Assembly: GCF_036186745.1 (NCBI RefSeq)
Contig: NZ_CP108086.1
Coordinates: 930,001-994,000 of the forward strand
Length of the DNA stretch: 64,000 nt
Reading direction: 5' to 3'
Source: Microbispora hainanensis
GTDB taxonomy: Bacteria > Actinomycetota > Actinomycetes > Streptosporangiales > Streptosporangiaceae
Positions 8,183 to 16,096 of the stretch are shown here, one piece after another; the first letter of the stretch is position 1; the number at the start of each line of letters is the position of its first letter. The notes beneath the pieces were generated by a model. The model saw only the letters and a program-made list of their open reading frames with translations, was not told where the DNA came from and searched no databases. Made by a program: the position numbers and the translations under genes.

Positions 8183-9448
8183 CTACGTCGGCAGGCCCGT
8201 CGGCCAAGGAGCAGGCGGCAGCGCGTCGTCCTCCTCCCGCTGCCGTCTGCGCGCCCGCCGGGTGAGGACGAGCAGGACGGCCACGCCCGCGCCCGAGCCG
8301 GTGAAGCCGCCGAGCGCGATGGCTCCGCAGAGCAGGATCGACCCCGTGTCGCGCCGTACGACCACGATGGGGTCCGGGTCTGCCGCCGCCGCGCGGACGG
8401 CGCGCAAGGGGTTCTGCACGCCCGTCCCCGACGCCGTGGCGCGATGCCTGGCCAGGGTCGCCGCCACGCTCAGCGCCCGGTAGGCGTTGACCACCCCGAA
8501 CCCGGTGCCGGTGTTGTACGGCCCCTTCCTGGCGGGCGACGACGCGAGCGCCTGCGCGACGAGGGCGGGCGACATGCGGGGATACCGCGACTTGATCAGC
8601 GCGGCGACGCCGGAGACGAGCGCGGTCGCCTGGGAGGTCCCCCGGCCGACCCAGTATTCGTCGCCGGGACCGGCCCCGAGGACGTCGACGCCCGGCGCGG
8701 CGACCATCACCGAGGAGTTCCGGTTGGAGAACGAGGCCCGCCTCAGCGTGGACGTGACGGCGGCCACCGAGATCACGCCGGGGATCGCCGCCGGGTAGGA
8801 GTACGGCGCGGTCCGCTTGCCCGCGCCCTCGTTGCCCGCCGCGGCGACGAGGACCACGCCCTTGGAGATCGCGTATCTGATCGCCGTACGCTCGTCCCTC
8901 GTCGGCATGTCCTTCGACAGCGACAGGTTGATGACCTGGGCGCCGTGGTCCACGGCGTAGCGGATGCCCTTGGCGACCACGGCCTCGTAGCGCGCGTCGG
9001 AGTTGAACGTGCGGAACCCGGGCTCCTCGTCTTCGAGGATCACCCGCACCGACAGCACCCTGGCCTCCGGCGCGATGCCGATGATGCCGTCCGCGCCGCC
9101 GGGGCCGTGCCCGTGCCCGGCGATGAGCGAGGCCATGTACGTGCCGTGCAGGCGCACCGGCTGCACCCCGCGCGGGTTGGCCCCGGCCGTGTAGTCCCTC
9201 CCGGTGACGACCGATCCGGCGAGGTCGCGGTGGTCGGGATCGACACCCGAGTCGAGGACCGCGACGGTCACGCCCTTGCCCTTCGTCAGCCGCCAGGCGT
9301 CGTCGACGTCGAGCGTGCGCAGCACGTCCTGCTGGCTGAGCCGTACGTCGTCGGCCCTGGCCGGGCCGGGAACGAGGAACGTGCCACTCGCCACGGCGAA
9401 CGCGGCGGCGCACGCCGCGAGGGCCCTGCGGAGCGGCGCGGTCAGCAC
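8183..9448 (-). CDS. Mycosin-like S8 serine protease, signal-anchored, with complete catalytic triad
   Basis: 421 residues from GTG 9448, chosen because AAGGAG sits 5 nt upstream and GTGCTGA overlaps the preceding stop; GTG 9454 would abut the Shine-Dalgarno. Signal peptide: LRRALAACAAAFAVASG with GPARA before the mature protein. Subtilisin motifs: VTVAVLDSGV (Asp66), RLHGTYMASLIAG (His101), VLVAAAGNEG (oxyanion Asn), GRGTSQATALVSG (Ser272). A C-terminal hydrophobic helix (GVAVLLVLT then RRARRRQ) anchors it, as in MycP mycosins of type VII secretion. No ecc, esx or PE/PPE genes lie in this window, so a type VII link is a family expectation only. It is part of a four-gene operon with two module copies. 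Confidence 0.88.
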   Translation of the reverse strand: MLTAPLRRALAACAAAFAVASGTFLVPGPARADDVRLSQQDVLRTLDVDDAWRLTKGKGVTVAVLDSGVDPDHRDLAGSVVTGRDYTAGANPRGVQPVRLHGTYMASLIAGHGHGPGGADGIIGIAPEARVLSVRVILEDEEPGFRTFNSDARYEAVVAKGIRYAVDHGAQVINLSLSKDMPTRDERTAIRYAISKGVVLVAAAGNEGAGKRTAPYSYPAAIPGVISVAAVTSTLRRASFSNRNSSVMVAAPGVDVLGAGPGDEYWVGRGTSQATALVSGVAALIKSRYPRMSPALVAQALASSPARKGPYNTGTGFGVVNAYRALSVAATLARHRATASGTGVQNPLRAVRAAAADPDPIVVVRRDTGSILLCGAIALGGFTGSGAGVAVLLVLTRRARRRQREEDDALPPAPWPTGLPT

Positions 9449-10161
9449 TGCCACTCCTTGGCGGTGCAGTCCGGGGACGCCGGCGCGGTGAGGATCGCGC
9501 CGACCTCCTCGGCCAGGTCCCCGGTGAACGAGAACATGGTCTCCCGCTGCTCCCCGAGCGCGCGGGCCGGACGCCCGTCGACCTGGCCCGCCGTCGCCAT
9601 CACGAGGTACGGCCCGGCCGTGTGCAGGACCAGCGACTGGCGGCCGCCCGCCGAGAAGCGGTCGGTCACGGTTCCGGGAAACGCGAGGGCGCGCAGGCCG
9701 GGGGCGGCCGAGCCGTCGCCGGGGAAGATCGGGACGGCCGAGCGCGCCTTGAGCGCGTCGGGGAAGGCGGCCACGCCGATCGTCACCACGATGCCCTGCA
9801 GGGCGTCGAGGTAGGTGGCCCGCAGGATCGCCCGGCAGCCGGCCGCCGTGATCTGACCGGCGATGGCCGTGTCGACGGCGCCGCGGCAGTCGGTGCGCGA
9901 GGAGATGCCCACCCGCCGCGCCGACTCACGCCCGCCCTGCTCGCTCGTGTAGGCCAGGGTCGCGGGGAAGATCCGGCCGGCGGGCCAGCGCTCCCATCGC
10001 AGCGCCGTCTCGGCCGCCTGCGCCTCGCGCAGCTCCGCCGTGCTCGGCCCTCTCGTCAGCTCGGCGACTGCGGCGCTGGCCGCGATCCCGCCGACGATCG
10101 CGCAGACGAGGGTGAACGCGGAGGCCACGGCCACGACCGGCCAGGTGCGCGTCTCGCCCAC
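9442..10161 (-). CDS. Single-pass membrane protein, first gene of the duplicated protease operon
   Basis: 239 residues from GTG 10161. One membrane helix near the N-terminus (VVAVASAFTLVCAIVGGIAA) and a short cytoplasmic head, unlike the long head of its paralogue at 7268. The outer domain carries the shared motifs RWERWPAGRIFP, ARRVGI, DCRGAVD, GCRAILRATYLD, VVTIGVAAFP, AFPGTVTDRF, GPYLVM and a Cys-terminated tail (CTAKEWQC). Its stop overlaps the downstream protease start by GTGCTGA, exactly as in the second module. It is divergent from the membrane protein/regulator pair at 10313. Unrecognised family; probably works with the adjacent protease at the cell surface. Confidence 0.8.
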   Translation of the reverse strand: MGETRTWPVVAVASAFTLVCAIVGGIAASAAVAELTRGPSTAELREAQAAETALRWERWPAGRIFPATLAYTSEQGGRESARRVGISSRTDCRGAVDTAIAGQITAAGCRAILRATYLDALQGIVVTIGVAAFPDALKARSAVPIFPGDGSAAPGLRALAFPGTVTDRFSAGGRQSLVLHTAGPYLVMATAGQVDGRPARALGEQRETMFSFTGDLAEEVGAILTAPASPDCTAKEWQC

Positions 10162-10242
10162 TGCGCCTCCGTTCCCGTCGCGGCCTCCCTCCTCCAGTGA
10201 CCTTAACGCGACCTACCGCCAGCCATCCCCACAAATGCCACC

Positions 10243-10282
10243 GGAAAGTACTTGACGCTCCGGAAAGTGGAAAGTACTTTCC
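10243..10282 (+). promoter_or_regulatory. Promoter with repeated GGAAAGTACTT operator
   Basis: GGAAAGTACTT occurs at 10243-10253 and again at 10269-10282 as the perfect 14-bp palindrome GGAAAGTACTTTCC, with a third GGAAAGT at 10262. A candidate -35 TTGACG (10252-10257) and -10 TACTTT (10275-10280) are 17 bp apart, so the repeat overlaps one hexamer and the palindrome the other. A dimeric repressor bound here would block RNA polymerase. The winged-helix protein at 10780 in the same transcript is the obvious candidate, implying autoregulation (inference). Confidence 0.6.
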
Positions 10283-10312
10283 GAGATGGAAAGAGATACG
10301 AGAGGAGCCCCC

Positions 10313-10780
10313 GTGAACCCCGAGGAAGCGGCGCAGAGCCTGGCGCTGATCCGGCAGACCCAGGCGAAGGCGATCAGGACCCAGACCTGGCTGCCCACCT
10401 GGTTCATCACGGGCGTAGGGGTCCTGGTGACCGGCGTCCTCGTCGTCAGCGAGCCCGGCACGCCGATCCCGGTGACCATCTGCGGCGGGATCCTGCTCAT
10501 GGCGGCGCTGGGCGCCCTGACCGCCGTCTTCGCCAAGACACGGCCGATGACCGTCAGCGACCCCGCGATGAGACGTGCCTTCTCGGCCGTCTATCTGCCC
10601 TGGCTCTTCGCCGGCATCGTGCTGTGCTGGGTGGCGTCGTTCGCGCTCCAGGCCGCGGACGTGCCGTACGGCATGGCCGGCGGCGGCGTCGTGATGACCG
10701 TGTACTTCGCCCTCGGCAGCCGGGCGATCTCCCGCCGCATCGCCCGCCGGGTGGCCCGCCGATTCGAAGAGACCCACTGA
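10313..10780 (+). CDS. Small integral membrane protein co-transcribed with a winged-helix regulator
   Basis: 155 residues from GTG 10313, preferred over ATG 10286 because AGGAG lies at 10303-10307 with proper spacing. The cytoplasmic N-terminus (EEAAQSLALIRQTQAKAI) is followed by about four membrane segments: WFITGVGVLVTGVLVV, ICGGILLMAALGALTAVF, YLPWLFAGIVLCWVASFAL and GGGVVMTVYFALG. The C-terminus is basic (RRIARRVARRFEETH). I do not recognise a named family, but membrane proteins overlapping a small winged-helix gene are a recurrent actinobacterial pair. The stop overlaps the next start (ATGA), so the two are translated together. Confidence 0.75.
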   Translation: MNPEEAAQSLALIRQTQAKAIRTQTWLPTWFITGVGVLVTGVLVVSEPGTPIPVTICGGILLMAALGALTAVFAKTRPMTVSDPAMRRAFSAVYLPWLFAGIVLCWVASFALQAADVPYGMAGGGVVMTVYFALGSRAISRRIARRVARRFEETH

Positions 10781-11091
10781 TGGAACTCGATCCCGTCATC
10801 CACGCCCCCGCCCGGCTGCAGATCGTCTCGTTGCTCGCGGCGGCCGAGGAGGCAGAGTTCGCCTTCGTCCGCGACACCCTGGGCGTCAGCGACTCGGTCC
10901 TGTCCAAGCACGGCAGCGCGCTGGAGGCCGCCGGATACGTCGCCGTACGCAAGGGATATGTGGGCAAGCGGCCCAAGACGTGGTTCAAGCTCACCGGCAA
11001 GGGCCGGGCGGCGTTCGCCGCCTACGTCGAGACCCTGCAGCGCATCGTCGCGCCCAGCGGCCTCAGCGTGGTGCCGGACGACCACGCGTAG
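10780..11091 (+). CDS. Winged helix-turn-helix transcriptional regulator
   Basis: 103 residues. It opens MELDPVIHAPARLQIVSLLA, continues with EFAFVRDTLGVSDSVLSKHG (recognition helix region) and the wing VAVRKGYVGKRPKTWFKLTG. This is the compact MarR/ArsR-like domain annotated as winged HTH DNA-binding domain in actinobacteria, with little beyond the DNA-binding unit. The ATG overlaps the upstream stop by 4 bp. It probably binds the GGAAAGTACTTTCC palindrome at 10269 and represses its own two-gene operon, perhaps responding through the membrane partner (inference). Confidence 0.85.
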   Translation: MELDPVIHAPARLQIVSLLAAAEEAEFAFVRDTLGVSDSVLSKHGSALEAAGYVAVRKGYVGKRPKTWFKLTGKGRAAFAAYVETLQRIVAPSGLSVVPDDHA

Positions 11092-11102
11092 GGCGCGTAC
11101 GG

Positions 11103-11139
11103 CGACGGCCGCCGCCTCGGCGTGAGGCGGCGGCCGTCG
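11103..11139. terminator. Bidirectional terminator hairpin
   Basis: A perfect 16-bp GC-rich stem (11103-11118 with 11124-11139) and a 5-nt loop lie between the convergent winged-helix gene and moeZ. There is no T-tract, as is common in actinomycetes. Confidence 0.8.
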
Positions 11140-11151
11140 GTCGTTCGCGTG

Positions 11152-12330
11152 TCAGTAGGTCGGCAGGCTGGGGTCGACCGTCTTGATCCAGCTCAGCACG
11201 CCGCCGCCCACGTGGACGGCGTCGGAGAAGCCGGCGTTCTTGAGCACCGCGAGCACCTCGGCCGAGCGGGCGCCCGACTTGCAGTGCAGCACGATCTTCT
11301 TGTCCTGCGGCAGCCGCTCCAGGGCGGAGCCGTTCAGGAACTCGCCCTTGGGGATCAGCACGGCGCCCGGGATGTTGACGATCTCGTACTCGTTCGGCTC
11401 GCGGACATCGATGATCATGATGTCATCGCCACGCTCGCGCATCGCCTCCAGCTCGGCGGCGGTGATCGTGCTGCCCGCGGCGGCCTGCTGCGCCTCGTCG
11501 GAGAGCGTGCCGCAGAACGCCTCGTAGTCGATGAGCTCGGTGATCGAGGGGTTCTTGCCGCACAGCGGGCACTCGGGGTCCTTGCGGACCTTCACGTCGC
11601 GATACTTCATCTCGAGCGCGTCGTAGATCATCAGACGGCCGACGAGCGGCTCGCCGATGCCGGTGATGACCTTGATGGCCTCGTTCACCTGGACGGAGCC
11701 GATCGACGCGCACAGCACGCCCAGCACGCCGCCCTCGGCGCAGCTCGGGACCATGCCCGGCGGCGGGGGCTCGGGGTAGAGGCAGCGGTAGCACGGCCCG
11801 TGCTCGGCCCAGAAGACGCTCGCCTGACCGTCGAACCGGTAGATGGACCCCCACACGTACGGCTTGCCCAGCAGCACGGCCGCGTCGTTGACCATGTAGC
11901 GGGTGGCGAAGTTGTCCGTGCCGTCCACGATCAGGTCGTAGCCGGAGAAGATGTCCATCACGTTGTCGGTCGTGAGAGCGACGTTGTGGATGACGACGTT
12001 GACCAGCGGGTTGATCTCACGCACGCTGGCGGCGGCGGACTCGGCCTTCAGGCGGCCCACGTCGGACTGCCCGTGGATCACCTGGCGCTGCAGGTTCGAC
12101 TCGTCGACGACGTCGAAGTCGACGATGCCGAGCGTCCCGACCCCGGCCGCGGCCAGGTAGAGCAGCGCGGGAGAGCCCAGGCCGCCCGCGCCCACACACA
12201 GCACCTTGGCGTTCTTGAGGCGCTTCTGACCCGCCATGCCCACGTCAGGGATGATCAGATGGCGCGAGTAGCGGCGCACCTCGTCAACCGTCAGCTCTGC
12301 TGCCGGTTCTACCAGCGGTGGCAACGACAC
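11152..12330 (-). CDS. moeZ: Adenylyltransferase/sulfurtransferase MoeZ
   Basis: 392 residues from GTG 12330 (VSLPPLVEPAAELTVDEVRR), with AGGAG upstream; this is the usual MoeZ length. The N-terminal ThiF/MoeB domain has the ATP-binding VLCVGAGGLGSPALLYLAAA and NLQRQVIHG, plus the zinc Cys pairs CYRC and CPLC. The C-terminal rhodanese domain (MIIDVREPNEYEIVNI then VLHCKSGARSAE) carries the active-site Cys. MoeZ activates the C-terminus of ubiquitin-like carriers (MoaD, CysO, ThiS) by adenylation and loads sulfur for molybdopterin, cysteine and related synthesis. The alpha/beta hydrolase gene lies upstream with a 113-bp gap. Confidence 0.95.
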   Translation of the reverse strand: MSLPPLVEPAAELTVDEVRRYSRHLIIPDVGMAGQKRLKNAKVLCVGAGGLGSPALLYLAAAGVGTLGIVDFDVVDESNLQRQVIHGQSDVGRLKAESAAASVREINPLVNVVIHNVALTTDNVMDIFSGYDLIVDGTDNFATRYMVNDAAVLLGKPYVWGSIYRFDGQASVFWAEHGPCYRCLYPEPPPPGMVPSCAEGGVLGVLCASIGSVQVNEAIKVITGIGEPLVGRLMIYDALEMKYRDVKVRKDPECPLCGKNPSITELIDYEAFCGTLSDEAQQAAAGSTITAAELEAMRERGDDIMIIDVREPNEYEIVNIPGAVLIPKGEFLNGSALERLPQDKKIVLHCKSGARSAEVLAVLKNAGFSDAVHVGGGVLSWIKTVDPSLPTY

Positions 12331-12443
12331 AGTCCCACTCCTGCTCTCCGTGTCCCGTTTTCGTGCCAATGGTCGCGCTCGGCTCCATGGGCCCAACACA
12401 AGCTCTTCTCACAACTTAACCGGGGTGGCCCCGCATTCCCCAA

Positions 12444-13358
12444 TCACGCTGTTCGGCGCAGGGGCGTTCTCGCGTAGGCCATAAGGCGGCGCGATTCGCG
12501 AGCCACGAGCTCGGGATACTCCATCTGGGCCACGTGACCGGCGTGCGGGAGCGTGACCAGGCGCACGTCGCGGAACACCCGTCCGGCCCGGTGCGCCATG
12601 CGGGCGTGCACCAGCCGGTCGCGCAGGCCGTACACGACGAGGGTGGGCGCGATGACCCGCCCGGCCTGCCGCCACAGGTTGTCGGGGCCCAGGCGGAAAT
12701 ACTCGCGGACGATCGCGCGGGCGCAGCCGACCATGGCCGCACGCGCGTGCGGCAGGCCGTCGCGGCGGCGCACTTCCTCTATCGCCTCGCGCAGCCGCTC
12801 CGGGTGGACCCGCGCGGCGTCGCCGTAACACATGCCGAGCGTCGCCTGGACGCGCCGCTCCGGCGGCAGCGCGGCGAGCCATCGGACGGCCAGCTCGCCC
12901 AGGCGCGGGGTGGCCGACATGGCGATCCTGGCCGGGCCGTACCTCGGCAGCAGGTCGGGCAGCGCCGGCGACACCAGCGTCAGCGACCTGACGAGGTCGG
13001 GCCGCGTCGCCGCGACCCGCACCGAGACCGCGCCGCCCATGGAATTGCCGAAAAGGTGGACCGGCCCGTCCGCCAGGGACTCCACCAGCCGCACCACCGC
13101 CCTGGCGTGGGCGGCGACCGAATAGTCGCCGTCCGCGGGCTCCGGGGAGTGCCCGGCTCCGGGCAGGTCCACGGCGATCCCCCGCGCCTCACCGGCGAGC
13201 TCGCCCATCAGGTCGGTCCAGTCCCTCGCCGAACCCGCCAGGCCGTGCACATATACAGCGGTCTCGGGCGGCCCCTCCGGGGTCGTCCGCACATGGATGC
13301 GCGTGTCCCCTGTCTCGATGAGCCGGCCGGGCCACGCTGGAATCGGCTCGACACCCAC
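12444..13358 (-). CDS. Alpha/beta-fold hydrolase
   Basis: 304 residues from GTG 13358, chosen for the GGGGAGG five bases upstream. Fold signatures: AVYVHGLAGSARDW (oxyanion loop), nucleophile elbow HLFGNSMGGAVS (Ser), APTLVVYGLRDRLV (acid strand) and LPHAGHVAQMEYP (catalytic His). The cap region contains many Arg. The substrate cannot be told; such enzymes next to moeZ are annotated only as hydrolases. It is transcribed toward moeZ and is the last gene before the Asn-rich secreted-protein block. Confidence 0.88.
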   Translation of the reverse strand: MGVEPIPAWPGRLIETGDTRIHVRTTPEGPPETAVYVHGLAGSARDWTDLMGELAGEARGIAVDLPGAGHSPEPADGDYSVAAHARAVVRLVESLADGPVHLFGNSMGGAVSVRVAATRPDLVRSLTLVSPALPDLLPRYGPARIAMSATPRLGELAVRWLAALPPERRVQATLGMCYGDAARVHPERLREAIEEVRRRDGLPHARAAMVGCARAIVREYFRLGPDNLWRQAGRVIAPTLVVYGLRDRLVHARMAHRAGRVFRDVRLVTLPHAGHVAQMEYPELVARESRRLMAYARTPLRRTA

Positions 13359-13615
13359 GCGTCCTCCCCTGTTCACCTCTCGCTTCTCGACCATAACCCT
13401 GCCCGTACGCCGACCCGGGCGGCACTCCCGCTATCCGGGACGCGGGATCGGTCACCCGGGTTCACCCCGGCCAGCGAGAGCGACATAGGGCCAATATCAC
13501 CCTCATTCGGACATTTCGAAATGCGGATACAAATCGCAATTCGGACCAAAGCCGCCCTATCGGTGTCAACGATGCCAATAAAGCGATAAGTGAATGGCAA
13601 AAGCCGCCGACCGCA
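13359..13615. other. Non-coding upstream DNA of the first Asn-rich gene
   Basis: Noticeably more AT-rich than its surroundings, with stops in all frames; no credible gene. It contains GGACATTTCGAAATGCGG (about 13507-13524), which is partly palindromic and resembles ACATTTC boxes upstream of other genes of the family. The promoter for the gene at 13750 must lie in its right half. Confidence 0.5.
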
Positions 13616-13749
13616 GTTTGTCGCTCTGACGGTGAGGAAAACAAGACAATGCAGGGATGATCCACCAAGGGTCATCAGTAAGGGCATTTTCCGAACGACT
13701 TGGAAAACGCCGGAGTGTCGGGGCAACAATCCTTCAAGGAGGACATGAA
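13616..13749 (+). promoter_or_regulatory. Structured 5' leader of the Asn-rich gene at 13750
   Basis: GTTTGTCG at 13616 follows CAAAAGCC, as in the leaders at 15938, 18785 and 20165. Hairpin 1 is 13656-13663 with 13669-13676 (8 bp, 5-nt loop). Hairpin 2 is 13684-13692 with 13702-13710, one mismatch. A strong AAGGAGG lies 7 nt before the ATG. The order element-hairpin-hairpin-Shine-Dalgarno repeats across paralogues, so this is likely a transcribed regulatory or stabilising leader. No match to a named riboswitch was recognised. Confidence 0.55.
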
Positions 13750-14331
13750 ATGCCCAAGTTCAACAACCTGGTCGGGATCCTCGCGATCAGCGCCGCGCTT
13801 ACCGGCGGCGCCGTCGCTCTGGGTACCACCGTTGCCGCCACCAGCGCGAACGCCGCGACCGTCATGGGCGGCTACGTGGGCGGTGGCTACCCCTACGCGA
13901 ACTACAACCGCAACAGCAACAAGCAGCGCCAGAAGAACAAGGGCGCGAACGCCAACAAGAACAAGAACAAGAACAAGACGAAGCAGTGGCAGCACGAGCG
14001 GCAGAACCAGGCGCAGAACCAGTTCCTGCTGCGTGACTTCACGCTCGTCCTCACGCCGTTCCAGAAGACGGACACCGACGCGCGTGCGCTTCCGTACAAC
14101 TGGCAGTACGGCAGCACGCAGTCGTACCCGTACACGCGGACGAACAGCTACAGCGACCAGTTCAACAACCCGCGCCAGGACCAGGACTCGCTGGCCCAGC
14201 CGAAGACCAACACGGCCACCGAGGTCAACCCGAGCGTGAAGCAGAAGGACATCGACGCGGACGTCGACGTGGACCGCAACAACAAGAGGCGGGTCCACGA
14301 CCTCGAGCCCACGCCGGTGATCGTGCCCTGA
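13750..14331 (+). CDS. Secreted Asn/Lys-rich protein, family member A
   Basis: 193 residues. Signal peptide MPKFNNLVGILAISAALTGG and onward to about residue 36 (ANA-AT), of the shared family type. The mature chain begins TVMGGYVGGGYPYANYN, then a Lys/Asn/Gln stretch (NKQRQKNKG, ANANKNKNKNK, TKQW), then the conserved strand-like core QFLLRDFTLVLTPFQK, a Tyr/Ser/Thr/Asn segment (PYTRTNSYSDQFNN, QDQDS, TNTATEVNP) and an acidic IDADVDVD before a basic end. No catalytic motif, no Cys and no cell-wall anchor. Its closest paralogue is the next gene (14731). Function unknown; a secreted structural or matrix protein is the simplest inference. RBS AAGGAGG. Confidence 0.85.
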   Translation: MPKFNNLVGILAISAALTGGAVALGTTVAATSANAATVMGGYVGGGYPYANYNRNSNKQRQKNKGANANKNKNKNKTKQWQHERQNQAQNQFLLRDFTLVLTPFQKTDTDARALPYNWQYGSTQSYPYTRTNSYSDQFNNPRQDQDSLAQPKTNTATEVNPSVKQKDIDADVDVDRNNKRRVHDLEPTPVIVP

Positions 14332-14730
14332 CGCGGTTAGCACGAGCGGCCTCGGTGAGCGTCCCGCACGGCGGGCGACGCGGCAGCCGACGGCCACCCT
14401 CGTTCGTGACCGGCGGCCTCACCTGAGCCGGAACCCGCGAACGACGGGAGACACACGCGAACGACGGAGCGGCGGACGCCGCCCGGCAGGACGGACGGCG
14501 CCCGGATGACCGTGGGACACGGCGCCGGCGCCACCCGTCCGCCGCTTCGTCGGCGGGTGAACGAGCAGTCGAGAGAGCGAGCACCGGCGGCGCTTTCGAG
14601 GAGAGGACAGCCGGTGCCAGGCGAACGCATCGCGCCGCGTCACACACGACGGCGCCGAACTCACTATCCCCCGCTCCGGTTCCGTATGGGACCGGGCCGG
14701 GGTTGCGATATTCAGAGGAGAAACACCCAG
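14332..14730. other. Non-coding spacer and leader of member B
   Basis: 399 bp without a convincing gene; reading frames are Arg/Pro-rich shadows. I find no GTTTGTCGG element here, so member B differs from A, C, D and E in its control region. Its Shine-Dalgarno is AGAGGAGAAA just upstream of 14731. No clear terminator hairpin for member A was found. Confidence 0.45.
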
Positions 14731-15321
14731 ATGTCCGTGTTGAAGAACATCGCCGGGGCCCTCGCCCTCGGCACCGCGCTGAGCGGCGCGGCCATCGTGC
14801 TCGGCGGCGCCGCCGTCGGCACGGCCGGCGCTACCACTGTCATGGGCGGGTACATCCCGGCTCCGTCCGCCGGTGTCCGCTACGTCCGGCCGAGCTACAA
14901 CTACAACACCAACAAGCAGCGCCAGGGCCAGAAGGGCAAGAACAAGAACAAGAATAAGAACAAGAACAAGAACCACGAGTGGCAGCACGTTCGCCAGTCG
15001 GAGAACCAGAGCCAGTTCCTGCTGCGTGACTTCACGCTCGTTCTGACGCCGTTCCAGAAGTCGTCCACCGGCTCGGCCGCGGTTCCGTGGAACTCGCAGT
15101 ACTCGCAGAACTCCACGCTCCCGTACACGAACACGAGCGACTACAACCAGCTGCACAACCGGCCGTGGCAGGACCAGGACTCGCAGGCCGACCCGCGCAC
15201 CAACACGGCCACCGCGGTCAACCCGGAGGCCACCAACAAGGATGTCGACATCGACGCCGACATCAACGAGGGCAAGCGCAAGCACGTCACGCCTACGCCG
15301 ACGTTCACGCCCATCCCCTGA
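14731..15321 (+). CDS. Secreted Asn/Lys-rich protein, family member B
   Basis: 196 residues. Signal peptide MSVLKNIAGALALGTALSGA and onward, with cleavage near GATA/TAGA. The mature N-terminus TTVMGGYIPAPS matches member A's TVMGGY. It has an alternating Lys/Asn tract (KNKNKNKNKNKN), the core QFLLRDFTLVLTPFQK identical to A, and the shared line PYTxTxxYxxxxNxPxQDQD then TNTATxVNP and DVDIDADIN. Chain ends TPTPTFTPIP. Secreted and unanchored, with no enzyme motif. A and B form a subgroup distinct from the Trp/Asn-repeat members C-E. The tandem position indicates duplication. Function unknown. Confidence 0.85.
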   Translation: MSVLKNIAGALALGTALSGAAIVLGGAAVGTAGATTVMGGYIPAPSAGVRYVRPSYNYNTNKQRQGQKGKNKNKNKNKNKNHEWQHVRQSENQSQFLLRDFTLVLTPFQKSSTGSAAVPWNSQYSQNSTLPYTNTSDYNQLHNRPWQDQDSQADPRTNTATAVNPEATNKDVDIDADINEGKRKHVTPTPTFTPIP

Positions 15322-15337
15322 TTCGCAGCGTCCATCA

Positions 15338-15360
15338 CGTGGCCGCTCCGACCGGCCACG
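15338..15360 (+). terminator. Terminator hairpin of member B
   Basis: Perfect 8-bp stem CGTGGCCG/CGGCCACG (15338-15345 with 15353-15360), 7-nt loop, 17 bp after the stop codon. No T-tract follows. Confidence 0.6.
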
Positions 15361-15937
15361 CTGAACGGTCACGCTGAGGGGCGGGAGTGTCCGGCAGATG
15401 CCGCCCGTCGCGAGCGGCAGGTGGAGGCATCGCAAGGCGGAGGAGGAGCCGATGACGAGGCTCCGCCTGGGCCACGCGCAGCAGCTCTGCCGGACACGAC
15501 CTAGTGCCGGATGATTGTGCCCGTGCTCGCCGAGGGAGTGCAGTCGCGCCCTCTCGCGAGCACGGGCACTCGTCGTCTCCCCCGCTTTCACGGTCCGTAG
15601 GGGTCGGCCTCCCCGGCCGCCCGCAAGCGCGTTCTCGGCCGGATCCGTACGTCCGTGGAACACGACCGCTGGAGCCGCCTCTCCTGCGGCGGCTCGCTCC
15701 TCGCCCTCTCGGAACGCTCCCCGCGGCTCTCGTCGAAGCGCCCCTTGAAGCGCCTGCCGGAATGCCGCCCCCTCGAACGCGCCGTGCGAGACCGCGTGCC
15801 TCCCGGCCGCTCCCGCCGTCCTGCGATCGTGCTCCCGCCGCCGCTTCCGTACGCCCGGCGCCCCGGCATTGAAATCGGACATTAAGGGACAACTCGCCCT
15901 TTTTGTCTCCAATTCGTTCCATATGCTGCTAATAGCT
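15361..15937. other. Non-coding DNA with a long hairpin
   Basis: About 580 bp with no credible gene; frames on both strands are compositionally biased and lack start signals. The notable structure is a perfect 14-bp inverted repeat GTGCCCGTGCTCGC/GCGAGCACGGGCAC at 15517-15530 and 15556-15569, with a 25-nt loop that can itself pair (CGAGGG...CCCTCT). It could be a terminator, a processing site or part of a small RNA. Confidence 0.5.
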
Positions 15938-16096
15938 GATCAAAAGCCACAAAGGCGTGTTTGTCGGGCGACGCTGCCGGACATCAACGTATCGCAGGAA
16001 CCCGGCCCACGGGGGCCAAAGAGATATTTCTCTCGAATCATCGGCGAGAAATATCGAAGGATGCGGGGATTTCCAATTCTTTCAAGGGGGACAGCA
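15938..16096 (+). promoter_or_regulatory. Structured 5' leader of member C
   Basis: GATCAAAAGCC at 15938, then GTTTGTCGG at 15959-15967. Hairpin 1 is GGCCC/GGGCC (16004-16017). Hairpin 2 is a perfect 10-bp stem GATATTTCTC/GAGAAATATC (16023-16032 with 16046-16055). AAGGGGGA lies just before the ATG. A plausible -10-like TAATAG lies just upstream of GATCAAAAG. Same order and spacing as the leaders of A, D and E. Confidence 0.6.

Noticed and set aside
6111..9413. A single 1100-codon frame across the protease operon
   Set aside because: Only its last third is the real pseudoprotease. The remainder runs out of frame through the neighbouring genes, which have their own starts, signal peptides and motifs.
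6111..10161. Type VII secretion locus
   Set aside because: Mycosin-like proteases are present, but no EccB/C/D, EsxA/B or PE/PPE-type genes are in the window, so a full locus cannot be claimed.
15335..15922. Protein-coding gene in the spacer between members B and C
   Set aside because: Open frames on both strands are Arg-rich, lack Shine-Dalgarno sites and have no domain; the region reads as non-coding.
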